Positions 24,997-33,971 of a DNA stretch of 38,108 bases are shown piece by piece (position 1 is the first letter of the stretch; each line of letters opens with the position of its first letter). Origin of the DNA: M55B132 sp964508895 (GTDB lineage: Bacteria; Bacteroidota; Bacteroidia; Bacteroidales; B18-G4); assembly GCA_964508895.1 (NCBI GenBank), contig CAZDWF010000020.1:1-38108 (forward strand). Direction: 5' to 3'. The translations under genes were made by a program, and so were the position numbers. A model generated the notes under the pieces. That model worked only from the letters and a program-made list of their open reading frames with translations. It had not been told where the DNA came from and did no database searches.

Positions 24997-25452
24997 ATGA
25001 TAAATAAAAAAATACTTAGAGGCATTATCAATGCAGAACTTAAAGGCACTGACAAGTTCCTTATAGACATCCTGGTAAAAAGGGATAATAAGATTTTTGT
25101 ATTTATTGATAGCGATACGACCCTAAGCATTCAGGATTGTATTGACATGACCAGAGCAATTGAAAGCAAGCTTGACAGAGATAAGGAGGATTTTGAATTA
25201 ATGGTGTCCTCACCAGGACTTGAGTATCCTCTTGCACTTAAACGTCAATACTATAAAAACATAGGAAGAAATCTTAAAATTAAGCTTAAAGACGATTCCA
25301 TGCTGGAAGGTAAGTTATTAAATGTTAACGAAGATGGAATCGAGATTGAGAAAGCTGCAAAGAAAAAGAAAAACAAATTATCAGATGATACTATACAAAA
25401 GCTAAGTTTCGATCAGATTGAAGAAGCTAAGGTACAGGTATCATTTAAATAG
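24997..25452 (+). CDS. rimP: Ribosome maturation factor RimP
   Basis: Assists early 30S subunit assembly. It has 151 residues, normal length. The N-terminal alpha/beta domain contains the family stretch KIFVFIDSDTTLSIQDCIDMTRAIESKL and the core motif ELMVSSPGLEYPL. The C-terminal SH3-like barrel (about 82-151) has the pattern IGRNLKIKLKDDSMLEGKL and a lysine-rich loop. It is first in the rimP-nusA-infB order conserved in many bacteria, with 12 bases to nusA. Confidence 0.95.
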   Translation: MINKKILRGIINAELKGTDKFLIDILVKRDNKIFVFIDSDTTLSIQDCIDMTRAIESKLDRDKEDFELMVSSPGLEYPLALKRQYYKNIGRNLKIKLKDDSMLEGKLLNVNEDGIEIEKAAKKKKNKLSDDTIQKLSFDQIEEAKVQVSFK

Positions 25453-25464
25453 AATTATAATAAA

Positions 25465-26700
25465 ATGGAAGGAATAAACTTAGTTGAAACCTTTTCGGAG
25501 TTTAAAGAATTTAAAAATATCGACAGGGAAACCCTGATGCATATTATTGAAGATATTTTCAGAAACATGCTTATTAAGAAGTATGGTGCTGATGATAACT
25601 TTGATATCATTGTAAATATTGACAAAGGTGACCTTGAGATTTGGAGAAATCGCGAAATAGTTGAGGATGATGATGTTGAAGATGACAATATGCAGATTGC
25701 ACTTTCTCAGGCAATTCGGATAGAACCAGACTTTGAAGTAGGTGAAGAAGTTTCGGAAGAACTCAAACTCATGGATTTTGGGAGAAGAGAGATTTTAACT
25801 ATCAGGCAAAATCTGATTTCTAAGATTCAGGAATATGAGAAAGATAATGTCTATAAAAAGTATAAGGAAAAGATTGGCGAAATAGTAACAGGTGAAGTTT
25901 ACCAGGTTTGGAAAAAGGAAATCCTTGTACTTGATGACGAATATATTGAATTGGTGCTTCCAAAATCGGAACAAATACCTTCGGATTATTATCGTAAAGG
26001 TGATACCATCAGAGCAGTTGTACTACGTGTTGAGATGAGGAGCAGCTCTCCTGTTATCGTTCTTTCCAGAACATCACCTGAATTTCTGGAAAGACTTTTC
26101 GAAGCTGAAGTACCTGAAGTTTTCGATGGACTCATTACCATTATTAAGATTGTCAGGGTACCTGGTGAAAGGGCAAAGATCGCTGTTGAATCATATGATG
26201 ACAGGATTGACCCTGTTGGAGCATGTGTTGGAATGAAGGGTAGCAGAATACATGGAATAGTGAGGGAACTCAAAAATGAAAATATTGATGTTATCAATTT
26301 CACATCCAATCCATCACTTTACATTCAAAGAGCACTTAGTCCTGCAAAGATCTCATCAATTAATATTGATGAAAATAATAAAAAAGCTGATGTATATATG
26401 AAACCAGATCAGGTCTCTCTAGCGATTGGAAAAGGAGGATTCAATATTAAGCTTGCAGGAAAGCTTTCAGGGTATGAAATTGATGTTTACAGAGATACTG
26501 ACGTTGATTCAGAAGATGTTGATCTTCAGGAATTTTCTGATGAAATAGATCAGTGGATCATTGATGAGCTTAAAACCATTGGATGCGACACTGCAAAAAG
26601 TGTTATTGAACTTGACAAACTCGAGCTTGTTAAAAGAACTGATCTTGAAGAAGAAACTATAAATGAGGTAATGAGGATATTAAAGGCTGAGTTTGAATAA
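25465..26700 (+). CDS. nusA: Transcription termination/antitermination protein NusA
   Basis: RNA-polymerase-binding factor for pausing, termination and antitermination. It has 411 residues. In order: the N-terminal polymerase-binding domain (about 1-130), an S1 domain (GEVYQVWKKEILVLDDEYIELVLP, about 140-205), KH1 (VGACVGMKGSRIHGIVRELKNE) and KH2 (VSLAIGKGGFNIKLAGKLSG). The C-terminal segment, about 60 residues, ends MRILKAEFE and has only part of the acidic repeat region of the E. coli protein, which is common outside Proteobacteria. It lies in the rimP-nusA-infB operon, 52 bases before infB. Confidence 0.96.
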   Translation: MEGINLVETFSEFKEFKNIDRETLMHIIEDIFRNMLIKKYGADDNFDIIVNIDKGDLEIWRNREIVEDDDVEDDNMQIALSQAIRIEPDFEVGEEVSEELKLMDFGRREILTIRQNLISKIQEYEKDNVYKKYKEKIGEIVTGEVYQVWKKEILVLDDEYIELVLPKSEQIPSDYYRKGDTIRAVVLRVEMRSSSPVIVLSRTSPEFLERLFEAEVPEVFDGLITIIKIVRVPGERAKIAVESYDDRIDPVGACVGMKGSRIHGIVRELKNENIDVINFTSNPSLYIQRALSPAKISSINIDENNKKADVYMKPDQVSLAIGKGGFNIKLAGKLSGYEIDVYRDTDVDSEDVDLQEFSDEIDQWIIDELKTIGCDTAKSVIELDKLELVKRTDLEEETINEVMRILKAEFE

Positions 26701-26752
26701 AAATATTATTTTAGGGGTTTTTTAAAAAATAGGAATATATCTGAAAGATTAT

Positions 26753-29743
26753 ATGTCAGAAGTTTTTAAAGCAATAAGGTTAAGTAAAGCCGCACGGGAG
26801 TTTAACGTGGGAATATCTACTATTGTGGAGTTTTTATTAAAAAAAGGCCATGATGTAGGTACTAACCCCAATACTAAACTTACCGAAGAGATGTATGATA
26901 TGCTTGTGGAAGAGTATACTGATGAAAAGCATGTCAAAGAAGAATCTATGAAGCGCGATATTGGTGGCATCAGAAGAGAGACTGTAACTGATGATGAAAT
27001 CCCAAGCACTGAGACTAAAACAGAAGATGTTGAAGAAAAGTCTGATGCCGAAGAGTTAATTATCAAAAGTCATACTTCAGAATTCATCAAAGAAACTAAA
27101 GACCCCGAGTTTGAAAGCACTGAAGAAACTAAAGAAACAAAAGAAGAGATTCCTGAAAAGAAACCTGAAGAAAAAGAAAAAATCCAGGAAGTAAAGGAAG
27201 AAATAAAAGAGGAAGAGAAGGAAAAACCTAAAGAAGAAACTAAAAAAGAAGAAGAAAAAGTTGATTCAAATGATGATGTGAAAGTTATAGGAATGATTGA
27301 CCTCTCAAAGATCAATCAGAAAACCCGCCCTAGCAAGAAATCAAAAAAAGCAGCAGATAAGAAAATAGATAAGAAAATAGATAAGAAAATAGAGAAGAAA
27401 ACAGAGAAGAAAACTATTGAAAAAACTCCTGAAAAAGAAGTTGCAAAAGATGAAGAAGTTAAAAAAGAGAGCATCTCTATAAAGGAAGAAGAAATTAAAG
27501 CTGAGGAACCTCCAGTAAAACAAAAAGAAAAGCCAAAGGAAGATATTACTGAGAAAGAAGAAGATAAAGGCAATTTTATTCCAACAGAGTTTCGTAAACT
27601 CTCCGGACCAAAAATCCTTGATAAGATTGAACTTCCTGTTGAAAAGAAACCCACAAAGAAACCAATTGCTTCTTCAAAAGATGAAAAAGTTACACCTAGA
27701 AAAAAGAAAAGAAGGAGAATAGAACCTGGCACTGAAAAAGCAGATAGTGGTGAGAAAAAGATACAGAAACCAAAACACACTGAGAAAAGTAAGCCCTCAA
27801 GAGGGAGAAAACGAAAAGAATATATAAAACCAGAAGTTTCTGAAGAAGAAATCCAGAAACAGATTAAAGAAACACTTTCCAGATTAAGTCCTACAGGAAA
27901 GTCAAAAGCTTCAAAGCACAGAAGATTAAAAAGAGCTGCTGTCAGCCAGATTAAAGCAGAGGAAGAAAAGAAGCTTGAAGAAGAAAAGAAAATCATTAAG
28001 GTTACTGAGTTTGTAACTGTTAATGAACTGGCTACTATGATGAATGTAAGTGCTACAGAGGTGATCAGTGCCTGTATGTCACTCGGACTATTTGTTTCAA
28101 TAAATCAACGCCTTGATGCCGAAACCCTTACAGTGGTGTCTGAAGAATTTGGTTATAAGGTGGAATTTGTAAGTGTTGAAGTTCAGGAAGCTATTGATTC
28201 AACGGATGAAGTAGATGATGTTGATGATAAAGAAGAAAGACATCCTATTGTCACGGTAATGGGGCATGTTGACCATGGGAAAACCAAATTACTAGACTTC
28301 ATCAGGGATTCAAATGTTGTTGCAGGTGAAGCTGGTGGAATCACACAGCATATTGGTGCATACGAGGTTATTCTTGATAGCGGGAAGAAAATAACCTTCC
28401 TTGATACTCCTGGTCACGAAGCATTTACTGCAATGAGGGCAAGGGGTGCGAAAATAACTGATGTTGCAATTATCGTAGTTGCAGCTGATGACAATGTTAT
28501 GCCTCAAACTAAAGAAGCCATCAATCACGCTCAGGCAGCGAATGTACCTATAATATTTGCTATCAATAAGATTGATAAAGCAAACGCAAATCCTGAAAAG
28601 ATCAAGCAGGAACTTGCTGATATGAATATCCTTGTCGAAGACTGGGGAGGAAAATACCAGAGTCAGGAAATATCAGCAAAGAATGGTGACAATATTGAGC
28701 AATTACTTGAAAAAATATTACTTGAATCTGAAATGCTTGAATTGAAAGGCAGTTCAGAAAAACTTGCTTCAGGTACAGTTATAGAATCTTCACTTGACAA
28801 AGGAAGAGGTTATATTACAAAAATTCTGGTGCAAAATGGTACTATGAAAGTTGGAGATATGGTTGTTGCAGGATCAAATTTCGGCAAAGTTAAAGCCATG
28901 TATAATGAAAGAAACCAGATAATAGAAATAGCTGGCCCATCGTCACCTTTATTGATGCTTGGTCTTAATGGAGCCCCTCAAGCCGGTGATGGATTTAATG
29001 TGATGAAAGATGAAAGAGAAGCAAAATCTATTGCCGTTAAACGTCAACAGTTACAACGTGAGCAGGGATACAGAACTCAAAAGCACATTACCCTGGACGA
29101 AATCGGCCGCAGGATTGCTATCGGAGAATTTAAAGAATTGAATCTCATCATTAAAGGTGATGTTGACGGATCTGTTGAAGCTCTTTCTGATTCCTTATTG
29201 AAACTTACAACAAAAGAAGTACAGTTAAATGTAATTCATGGATCCGTTGGTGCTATAACTGAAACCGATGTAATGCTTGCATCTGCATCTAATGCAATTA
29301 TTGTTGGATTCCAGGTTAGGCCAACCCCAAATGCGAGAAAAATTGCTGAAAAAGAGCAAATTGATATCAAACTGTATTCAATTATATATCAGGCAATAGA
29401 AGAGATTAAGTCTGCTATTGAAGGTATGCTTTCACCAGATATTGAAGAAAAAGTCCTCTGTAATATTGAAATCAGAGAAACATTTAAGATTACCAAGGTT
29501 GGTACTATAGCAGGATGTTATGTTCTGGATGGTAAAGTAAACAGAAATACAAAAGTAAGAGTTATTCGGGATGGTATCGTGGTTTATACAGGAATGCTTG
29601 GTTCACTCAAGAGATTCAAAGATGATGTTAAAGAGGTTGGTACAGGATATGAATGCGGACTGAATATCGAAAACTTTAACGATGTCAAAGTTGGAGATAT
29701 CATCGAGGGATACGAAGAAATTGAAATTAAAAGAAAGCTCTAA
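26753..29743 (+). CDS. infB: Translation initiation factor IF-2
   Basis: GTPase that positions initiator tRNA on the 30S subunit. It has 996 residues. An IF2 N-terminal subdomain (RLSKAAREFNVGISTIVEFLLKKGHDVG...) is followed by a very long Lys/Glu-rich linker (about 65-400), which holds five in-frame 12-base repeats at 27356-27415. A second IF2 N domain (VTVNELATMMNVSATEVISAC) leads to the G domain with GHVDHGKTKLL (about 503), DTPGHEAFTAMRARGA and NKID. Domains 2-4 end with FNDVKVGDIIEGYE. The core is canonical; the linker is typical of the phylum in kind though long. It converges on purA with only 8 bases between the stops. Confidence 0.97.
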   Translation: MSEVFKAIRLSKAAREFNVGISTIVEFLLKKGHDVGTNPNTKLTEEMYDMLVEEYTDEKHVKEESMKRDIGGIRRETVTDDEIPSTETKTEDVEEKSDAEELIIKSHTSEFIKETKDPEFESTEETKETKEEIPEKKPEEKEKIQEVKEEIKEEEKEKPKEETKKEEEKVDSNDDVKVIGMIDLSKINQKTRPSKKSKKAADKKIDKKIDKKIEKKTEKKTIEKTPEKEVAKDEEVKKESISIKEEEIKAEEPPVKQKEKPKEDITEKEEDKGNFIPTEFRKLSGPKILDKIELPVEKKPTKKPIASSKDEKVTPRKKKRRRIEPGTEKADSGEKKIQKPKHTEKSKPSRGRKRKEYIKPEVSEEEIQKQIKETLSRLSPTGKSKASKHRRLKRAAVSQIKAEEEKKLEEEKKIIKVTEFVTVNELATMMNVSATEVISACMSLGLFVSINQRLDAETLTVVSEEFGYKVEFVSVEVQEAIDSTDEVDDVDDKEERHPIVTVMGHVDHGKTKLLDFIRDSNVVAGEAGGITQHIGAYEVILDSGKKITFLDTPGHEAFTAMRARGAKITDVAIIVVAADDNVMPQTKEAINHAQAANVPIIFAINKIDKANANPEKIKQELADMNILVEDWGGKYQSQEISAKNGDNIEQLLEKILLESEMLELKGSSEKLASGTVIESSLDKGRGYITKILVQNGTMKVGDMVVAGSNFGKVKAMYNERNQIIEIAGPSSPLLMLGLNGAPQAGDGFNVMKDEREAKSIAVKRQQLQREQGYRTQKHITLDEIGRRIAIGEFKELNLIIKGDVDGSVEALSDSLLKLTTKEVQLNVIHGSVGAITETDVMLASASNAIIVGFQVRPTPNARKIAEKEQIDIKLYSIIYQAIEEIKSAIEGMLSPDIEEKVLCNIEIRETFKITKVGTIAGCYVLDGKVNRNTKVRVIRDGIVVYTGMLGSLKRFKDDVKEVGTGYECGLNIENFNDVKVGDIIEGYEEIEIKRKL
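27356..27415 (+). repeat. Five tandem 12-base repeats within infB
   Basis: Three copies of GATAAGAAAATA followed by two of GAGAAGAAAACA/T, head to tail. In frame they encode DKKI three times and then EKKT twice, within the disordered linker of IF-2. The unit length is a multiple of three, so copy-number change would keep the frame. Confidence 0.85.
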
Positions 29744-29751
29744 CAAAGATC

Positions 29752-31041
29752 TTATCTCATAATAGTCTGGGATCTGTCTGGCCCGACAGAAACAATTTTT
29801 ACAGGCAATTTTGTATTCTCTTCAACGAACTTAATATAATCATTAAGCTCAACCGGAAACTGATCAACACTATCAAAATTATCAATAGGAATATCCCATC
29901 CTTTAAGTTCTATATATATAGGGTTGATATTCGTTTCACAAAGATCGAATGGCAGATAATTAACTTCCTGATTTTCTATCTTGTATTTCGTTCCAATTTT
30001 AAGTGTTTCAAAAGGACTTAACACATCTGTTTTCATCATGAATAGACTGGTAACTCCGTTAAGCATAATTGAATATTGCAATGCAACAAGGTCGAGCCAC
30101 CCACAGCGTCTTGGTCTTCCGGTGGTTGAGCCAAATTCATTACCGACATTTCTTAAAGTTTCACCATCGCTATCTTCTAATTCTGTTGGAAATGGGCCTC
30201 CTCCAACACGCGTACAATATGCTTTAAAAACACCAAAGACTTCCCCTATTTTTGAAGGTGCAACTCCTAATCCTGCACATACACCTGCTGTAATTGTGTT
30301 AGAAGAAGTTACGAATGGGTATGAACCGAAATCAATATCAAGCATGGTACCCTGGGCTCCTTCTGCAAGAACTTTTTTCCCTTTACCTAACTCAGCATTA
30401 ATAAAGTATTCACTATCAACAACATTGAGTTTGCAAATGAATTCAATTACTGACATCCATTTTTTCTCATAATCCTCAAACTTAAGTCCATCCAATTCAA
30501 AGTTCAGATAATCAAAATTATAGAATGAAAGAATTTCAAGGTGTTTTGCCTTAAGCAGATCATATTTCTCCTGAAAATTATCAGTAAATAAATCTCCAAC
30601 CCTAATACCGCCACGACTAATTTTATCAGTATAGGTAGGACCTATTCCTTTAAGTGTAGATCCAATCTTATCTTTTCCTTTAGCAGCTTCTGAAGCAGCA
30701 TCTATCAATCTATGAGTTGGAAGGATGAGATGAGCTTTTTTTGAAATCATAAGGTTTTCTCTGGCTTTAATGCCAGCATTTTCCAGATTTTCAATCTCTT
30801 TATACAGAATAAATGGATCTATAATAACACCATTTCCTACCAGATTTTTTATTCCTGGATTAAAAATTCCTGAAGGAATAATATGGAGTACAAATTTCTT
30901 ACCATCAAACTCGATAGTATGACCTGCATTTGGTCCTCCCTGAAATCTGGCAATAATATCGTAATTAGGTGTTAGAACGTCAACAATTTTACCCTTACCT
31001 TCATCACCCCACTGAAGGCCTAATAATACATCAATTTTCAT
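29752..31041 (-). CDS. purA: Adenylosuccinate synthetase
   Basis: GTP-dependent first step from IMP to AMP. It has 429 residues, as usual. GLQWGDEGKGKIVDVL (about 8-23) carries the IMP/phosphate loop with the catalytic Asp. It is followed by FQGGPNAGHTIEFDGKKFVL with the active-site His, GIGPTYTDK, EGAQGTMLDIDFGSYPFVTS, YCTRVGGGPFPTEL and STTGRPRRCGWLDLVALQYS. The C-terminal SVGPDRSQTI closes the GTP site. It lies 18 bases after a fur-family gene and downstream of rel on the same strand. In E. coli this enzyme is inhibited by (p)ppGpp, which makes the neighbourhood suggestive. Confidence 0.97.
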   Translation of the reverse strand: MKIDVLLGLQWGDEGKGKIVDVLTPNYDIIARFQGGPNAGHTIEFDGKKFVLHIIPSGIFNPGIKNLVGNGVIIDPFILYKEIENLENAGIKARENLMISKKAHLILPTHRLIDAASEAAKGKDKIGSTLKGIGPTYTDKISRGGIRVGDLFTDNFQEKYDLLKAKHLEILSFYNFDYLNFELDGLKFEDYEKKWMSVIEFICKLNVVDSEYFINAELGKGKKVLAEGAQGTMLDIDFGSYPFVTSSNTITAGVCAGLGVAPSKIGEVFGVFKAYCTRVGGGPFPTELEDSDGETLRNVGNEFGSTTGRPRRCGWLDLVALQYSIMLNGVTSLFMMKTDVLSPFETLKIGTKYKIENQEVNYLPFDLCETNINPIYIELKGWDIPIDNFDSVDQFPVELNDYIKFVEENTKLPVKIVSVGPDRSQTIMR

Positions 31042-31059
31042 GTTTGGTTGGATTTACAC

Positions 31060-31509
31060 CTATTTTTTATTAAGACAATGACCGTAAAATGTTAATGAAT
31101 GATGAGTTATCTCAACATTAAGAGTTTTCTCAACATAATTTTTAATATCTTCTATTCTCGGATCTGAGAATTCTATAACATGACCGTTATCCACACAAAT
31201 AAAATGATCGTGTTTTTTATATTTATATGATCTTTCAAACTGAGCACAGTTATTTCCAAATTGATGTTTTGTAACAAGATTACAATCAAGAAGCAATTCT
31301 ATTGTGTTATAGAGCGTTGCCCTGCTAACTCTGTACTTGTTGTTCTTCATTTTGATATATAAAGTTTCTATATCAAAATGCCCATCAGTGGCATAGATTT
31401 CTTTCAAAATAGTATATCTTTCAGGGGTTTTGCGATGACCTCTTTGCTCAAGATATTCAGTAAATATCTTTTTAACAGTATCAAATGTATCCTTATTACT
31501 ATCTTTCAT
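31060..31509 (-). CDS. Fur-family transcriptional regulator
   Basis: A 149-residue protein with the Fur winged-helix: RKTPERYTILKEIYATDGHFDIETLY (about 26-51) and the recognition segment YRVSRATLYNTIELLLDCNLV. The dimerisation part has HDHFICVDNGHVIEFSDPRIED with His100 and His102. The usual structural-zinc CxxC appears as C105-V-D-N108, with Asn replacing the second Cys, and only one Cys remains near the C-terminus (C145). Fur, Zur and PerR cannot be told apart from this. It sits between rel and purA, 18 bases before purA, so it is likely co-transcribed with purA. The 111-base gap to rel holds no convincing terminator. Confidence 0.87.
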   Translation of the reverse strand: MKDSNKDTFDTVKKIFTEYLEQRGHRKTPERYTILKEIYATDGHFDIETLYIKMKNNKYRVSRATLYNTIELLLDCNLVTKHQFGNNCAQFERSYKYKKHDHFICVDNGHVIEFSDPRIEDIKNYVEKTLNVEITHHSLTFYGHCLNKK

Positions 31510-31620
31510 TTAGTTAACTTTAAAATCCGTATAAAAATACACAATTTTTCTTTAACTATATTTGGTATAAATAAAAATAGTTTGTTTTTTTTATTTTTCA
31601 GGATAATAGAATATAAAGGA

Positions 31621-33858
31621 CTAGCTAACAGCTCTGTCTATACGTTTAACTTTTAACACTTGCTTGATTTTTTTAAGTGAAGAAATTAACTGATTTAAGT
31701 TATTCACATCCTGAACATATAACATTATGATTGCTTCCATTAATCCTTCACTGGCATTTAGGTGAAATGAACGTATGCTGATATTTAGCTTTTCGGTAAT
31801 AATCTCAGAGATTTTTAATGTCAATCCTTTTTTATCCAAACCTTGAATTTGTATACCTGTTAAGAACCCTATATTTTCATCCGATTTCCATTTTGTTTTA
31901 ACAATCCTGTTTCCATATTGTGACATATTTTTTATTGCTTTTTCACAATTCGTTCTGTGGATTTCAATTATACCACTTGTTTTCAGAAAACCTATGATAT
32001 CATCACCTGGAATTGGATTACAACATTTTGCTTCTTCATACTTCAATTCATTCATATCAGTATCAAGAAGAAGTGTTTCAGGTTCCTTTTTCAGCTTTTC
32101 TACTACCTTTTCACTTAGCTTACTATCACCTGTTCTTGATTTCGAAAATGGTCTGCTTATAGCTTTCAACCATCCTCTTTTCTCATTCAGTTGATTAAAA
32201 GCTTTGATATTTTTTTCATTAATCTTACCTTTTGTCATCCTATAGAACAGATCGTTCTGATTATCTGATTTTACAAATCGACGGAAATCCTCAACATTTT
32301 TGTTGTTCCAGGGAATATTTGCATTTTCAAATAATATTTTAAGTTTATCCTTTCCTTCAGGAGCAGCTTCTTTCTTAACTTCTTTTATAGCAGCTTTTAT
32401 TCTATGTCTTGCTCTTGCAGACACTACAAAATCAAGCCATTCTTCTTTAGGAATCTGTTTCTTTGATGTAATAATCTCAACCTGATCTCCGCTTTTCAGG
32501 CTATAACTCAATGGCAAAAGATTATGATTTACTTTGGCACCAATAGCAGTATTACCAATTTGTGAGTGAACATTATAAGCAAAGTCAAGAACAGTTGCCC
32601 CAATTGGTAAACTTTTTAAATCTCCCTTCGGAGTAAATGCAATGATCTCGTCAGAGAATAGATTTAATTTAAAATCACTCAGAAAATCAAGAGCGTTGGA
32701 CTCATCATTTCTAATAATTTCCTGAATTTTATTCAACCACTCATCCAGTCCGCTCTCTGAGTTCTGGTTCTCTTTGTATTTCCAGTGAGCGGCATAACCT
32801 TTCTCTGCAATCTCATCCATTCTTCTTGACCGGACCTGAATCTCTACCCATTTTCCTGAATTGCTCATTACTGTGGTATGGAGAGCCTCATATCCATTAG
32901 CTTTTGGAATGCTTATCCAATCGCGCAGACGCTTCATGTTTGGCCTGTAATGATCAGTTATAATGGAATAGACTTTCCAGCACATAACCTTTTCCTGCTC
33001 AGGGGGTACATCAATAACGATCCTTATGGCAAATATGTCATAAATCTCTTCAAAAGGAATTCCTTTTCCCTGTATCTTTTCCCAAATGGAATAAACAGAT
33101 TTTTCCCTTGCAATTATTTTATAATTAAAATCGTCTTTAGCAAGTTCTTTTTTAATTGGAAATATAAATTTATTGGTAAAGCGCCTTCTGTCCTCCTTTG
33201 AATCAACAATTTTCTGAGTAATGGAATTGAATATCTCAGACTCAGTATGTTTCAATACCAAATCTTCGAGTTCACTTTTAATAGCAAATAATCCCAGTCG
33301 ATGAGCCAATGGAGCAAAAAGATAAATTGTCTCTGAAGAGATTTTCATTCTCTTCTCCTTTGACAGAGCATCAAGAGTTCGCATATTATGAAGTCGGTCA
33401 GCAAGTTTGATAAGGATCACCCTGACATCATCAGCAAGCGTCAATAGAATTTTTTTGAAGTTTTCAGCCTGCATTGAAGTGGTATTCTGGTCAAAGATTT
33501 CGTCAATCTTTGTCAGACCATCAATTATCCTGGCATATTTCTCTCCAAACATAGATCTGATATCTTTCAGAGTATAATCGGTATCTTCAACAACATCATG
33601 TAGTAAAGCACACACTATTGAGGTAGTTCCCAGACCAATCTCTCCTGCAGCAATCTTGGCAACATCCAGAGGATGATAGATATAGGGCTCACCCGATTTT
33701 CTACGCATATCTTTATGAGCATCTACTGCGAGATTAAATGCCTTACGGACCAAACGTTTATCAACAGGCTCTTTTCTGCCCGTCCATGCTGATAAGAGAT
33801 TTCTGTATCGCTTGAGAATTTCCCGTTTTTCCTCTTCTATATCAATCTTATAACTCAT
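31621..33858 (-). CDS. rel: Bifunctional (p)ppGpp synthetase/hydrolase (Rel/SpoT type)
   Basis: Controls the stringent-response alarmone. It has 745 residues from the ATG at 33858; a GTG two codons earlier is the alternative, but AGAGAG just upstream favours the ATG. The HD hydrolase domain is intact (HPLDVAKIAAGEIGLG, ALLHDVVEDTDYT, KLADRLHNMRTLDAL). The synthetase domain follows (REKSVYSIWEKIQGKG, YDIFAIRIVID, ANGYEALHTTVMS, IEQ-type VEIQVRSRRMDEIAEKG, AAHWKYK), then TGS (AFTPKGDLKSLPIGATVLDF), a zinc-finger/helical part with CCNPIPGDDIIGF, and an ACT domain at the C-terminus. The intact HD motif marks a bifunctional enzyme. A TAACTTTG promoter box lies at 33887-33894. Confidence 0.95.
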   Translation of the reverse strand: MSYKIDIEEEKREILKRYRNLLSAWTGRKEPVDKRLVRKAFNLAVDAHKDMRRKSGEPYIYHPLDVAKIAAGEIGLGTTSIVCALLHDVVEDTDYTLKDIRSMFGEKYARIIDGLTKIDEIFDQNTTSMQAENFKKILLTLADDVRVILIKLADRLHNMRTLDALSKEKRMKISSETIYLFAPLAHRLGLFAIKSELEDLVLKHTESEIFNSITQKIVDSKEDRRRFTNKFIFPIKKELAKDDFNYKIIAREKSVYSIWEKIQGKGIPFEEIYDIFAIRIVIDVPPEQEKVMCWKVYSIITDHYRPNMKRLRDWISIPKANGYEALHTTVMSNSGKWVEIQVRSRRMDEIAEKGYAAHWKYKENQNSESGLDEWLNKIQEIIRNDESNALDFLSDFKLNLFSDEIIAFTPKGDLKSLPIGATVLDFAYNVHSQIGNTAIGAKVNHNLLPLSYSLKSGDQVEIITSKKQIPKEEWLDFVVSARARHRIKAAIKEVKKEAAPEGKDKLKILFENANIPWNNKNVEDFRRFVKSDNQNDLFYRMTKGKINEKNIKAFNQLNEKRGWLKAISRPFSKSRTGDSKLSEKVVEKLKKEPETLLLDTDMNELKYEEAKCCNPIPGDDIIGFLKTSGIIEIHRTNCEKAIKNMSQYGNRIVKTKWKSDENIGFLTGIQIQGLDKKGLTLKISEIITEKLNISIRSFHLNASEGLMEAIIMLYVQDVNNLNQLISSLKKIKQVLKVKRIDRAVS

Positions 33859-33886
33859 ATGCACTCTCTGTGGGTGGATATATGTA

Positions 33887-33894
33887 CAAAGTTA
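33887..33894 (-). promoter_or_regulatory. Bacteroidota -7 promoter element for rel
   Basis: On the minus strand this reads TAACTTTG followed by TACA, a match to TAnnTTTG, 28 bases before the rel ATG. It lies back to back with the promoter of the divergent T9SS cargo gene. Confidence 0.5.
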
Positions 33895-33939
33895 CATTAA
33901 ATAAACATTTAACATAAACTCATTTCACCTTTATTTTAT

Positions 33940-33947
33940 TAACTTTG
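33940..33947 (+). promoter_or_regulatory. Bacteroidota -7 promoter element for the T9SS cargo gene
   Basis: TAACTTTG followed by ATAA matches TAnnTTTG and ends 24 bases before the ATG at 33972. Its presence argues against a start at the in-frame TTG of 33945, which lies inside the box. Confidence 0.5.
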
Positions 33948-33971
33948 ATAAATCATATACTGCGAATAAAT

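Noticed and set aside
27356..27415. Possible CRISPR-like array
   Set aside because: The 12-base units are contiguous without spacers and are in frame within infB.
27316..27996. A 226-codon minus-strand frame rich in Ser and Phe inside infB
   Set aside because: Its composition is the mirror image of the Lys/Glu-rich IF-2 linker, which avoids stop codons on the other strand. There is no independent support for a gene.
33945..33971. Upstream TTG start for the T9SS cargo gene
   Set aside because: It lies within the probable -7 promoter element, and the signal peptide begins at the ATG of 33972.
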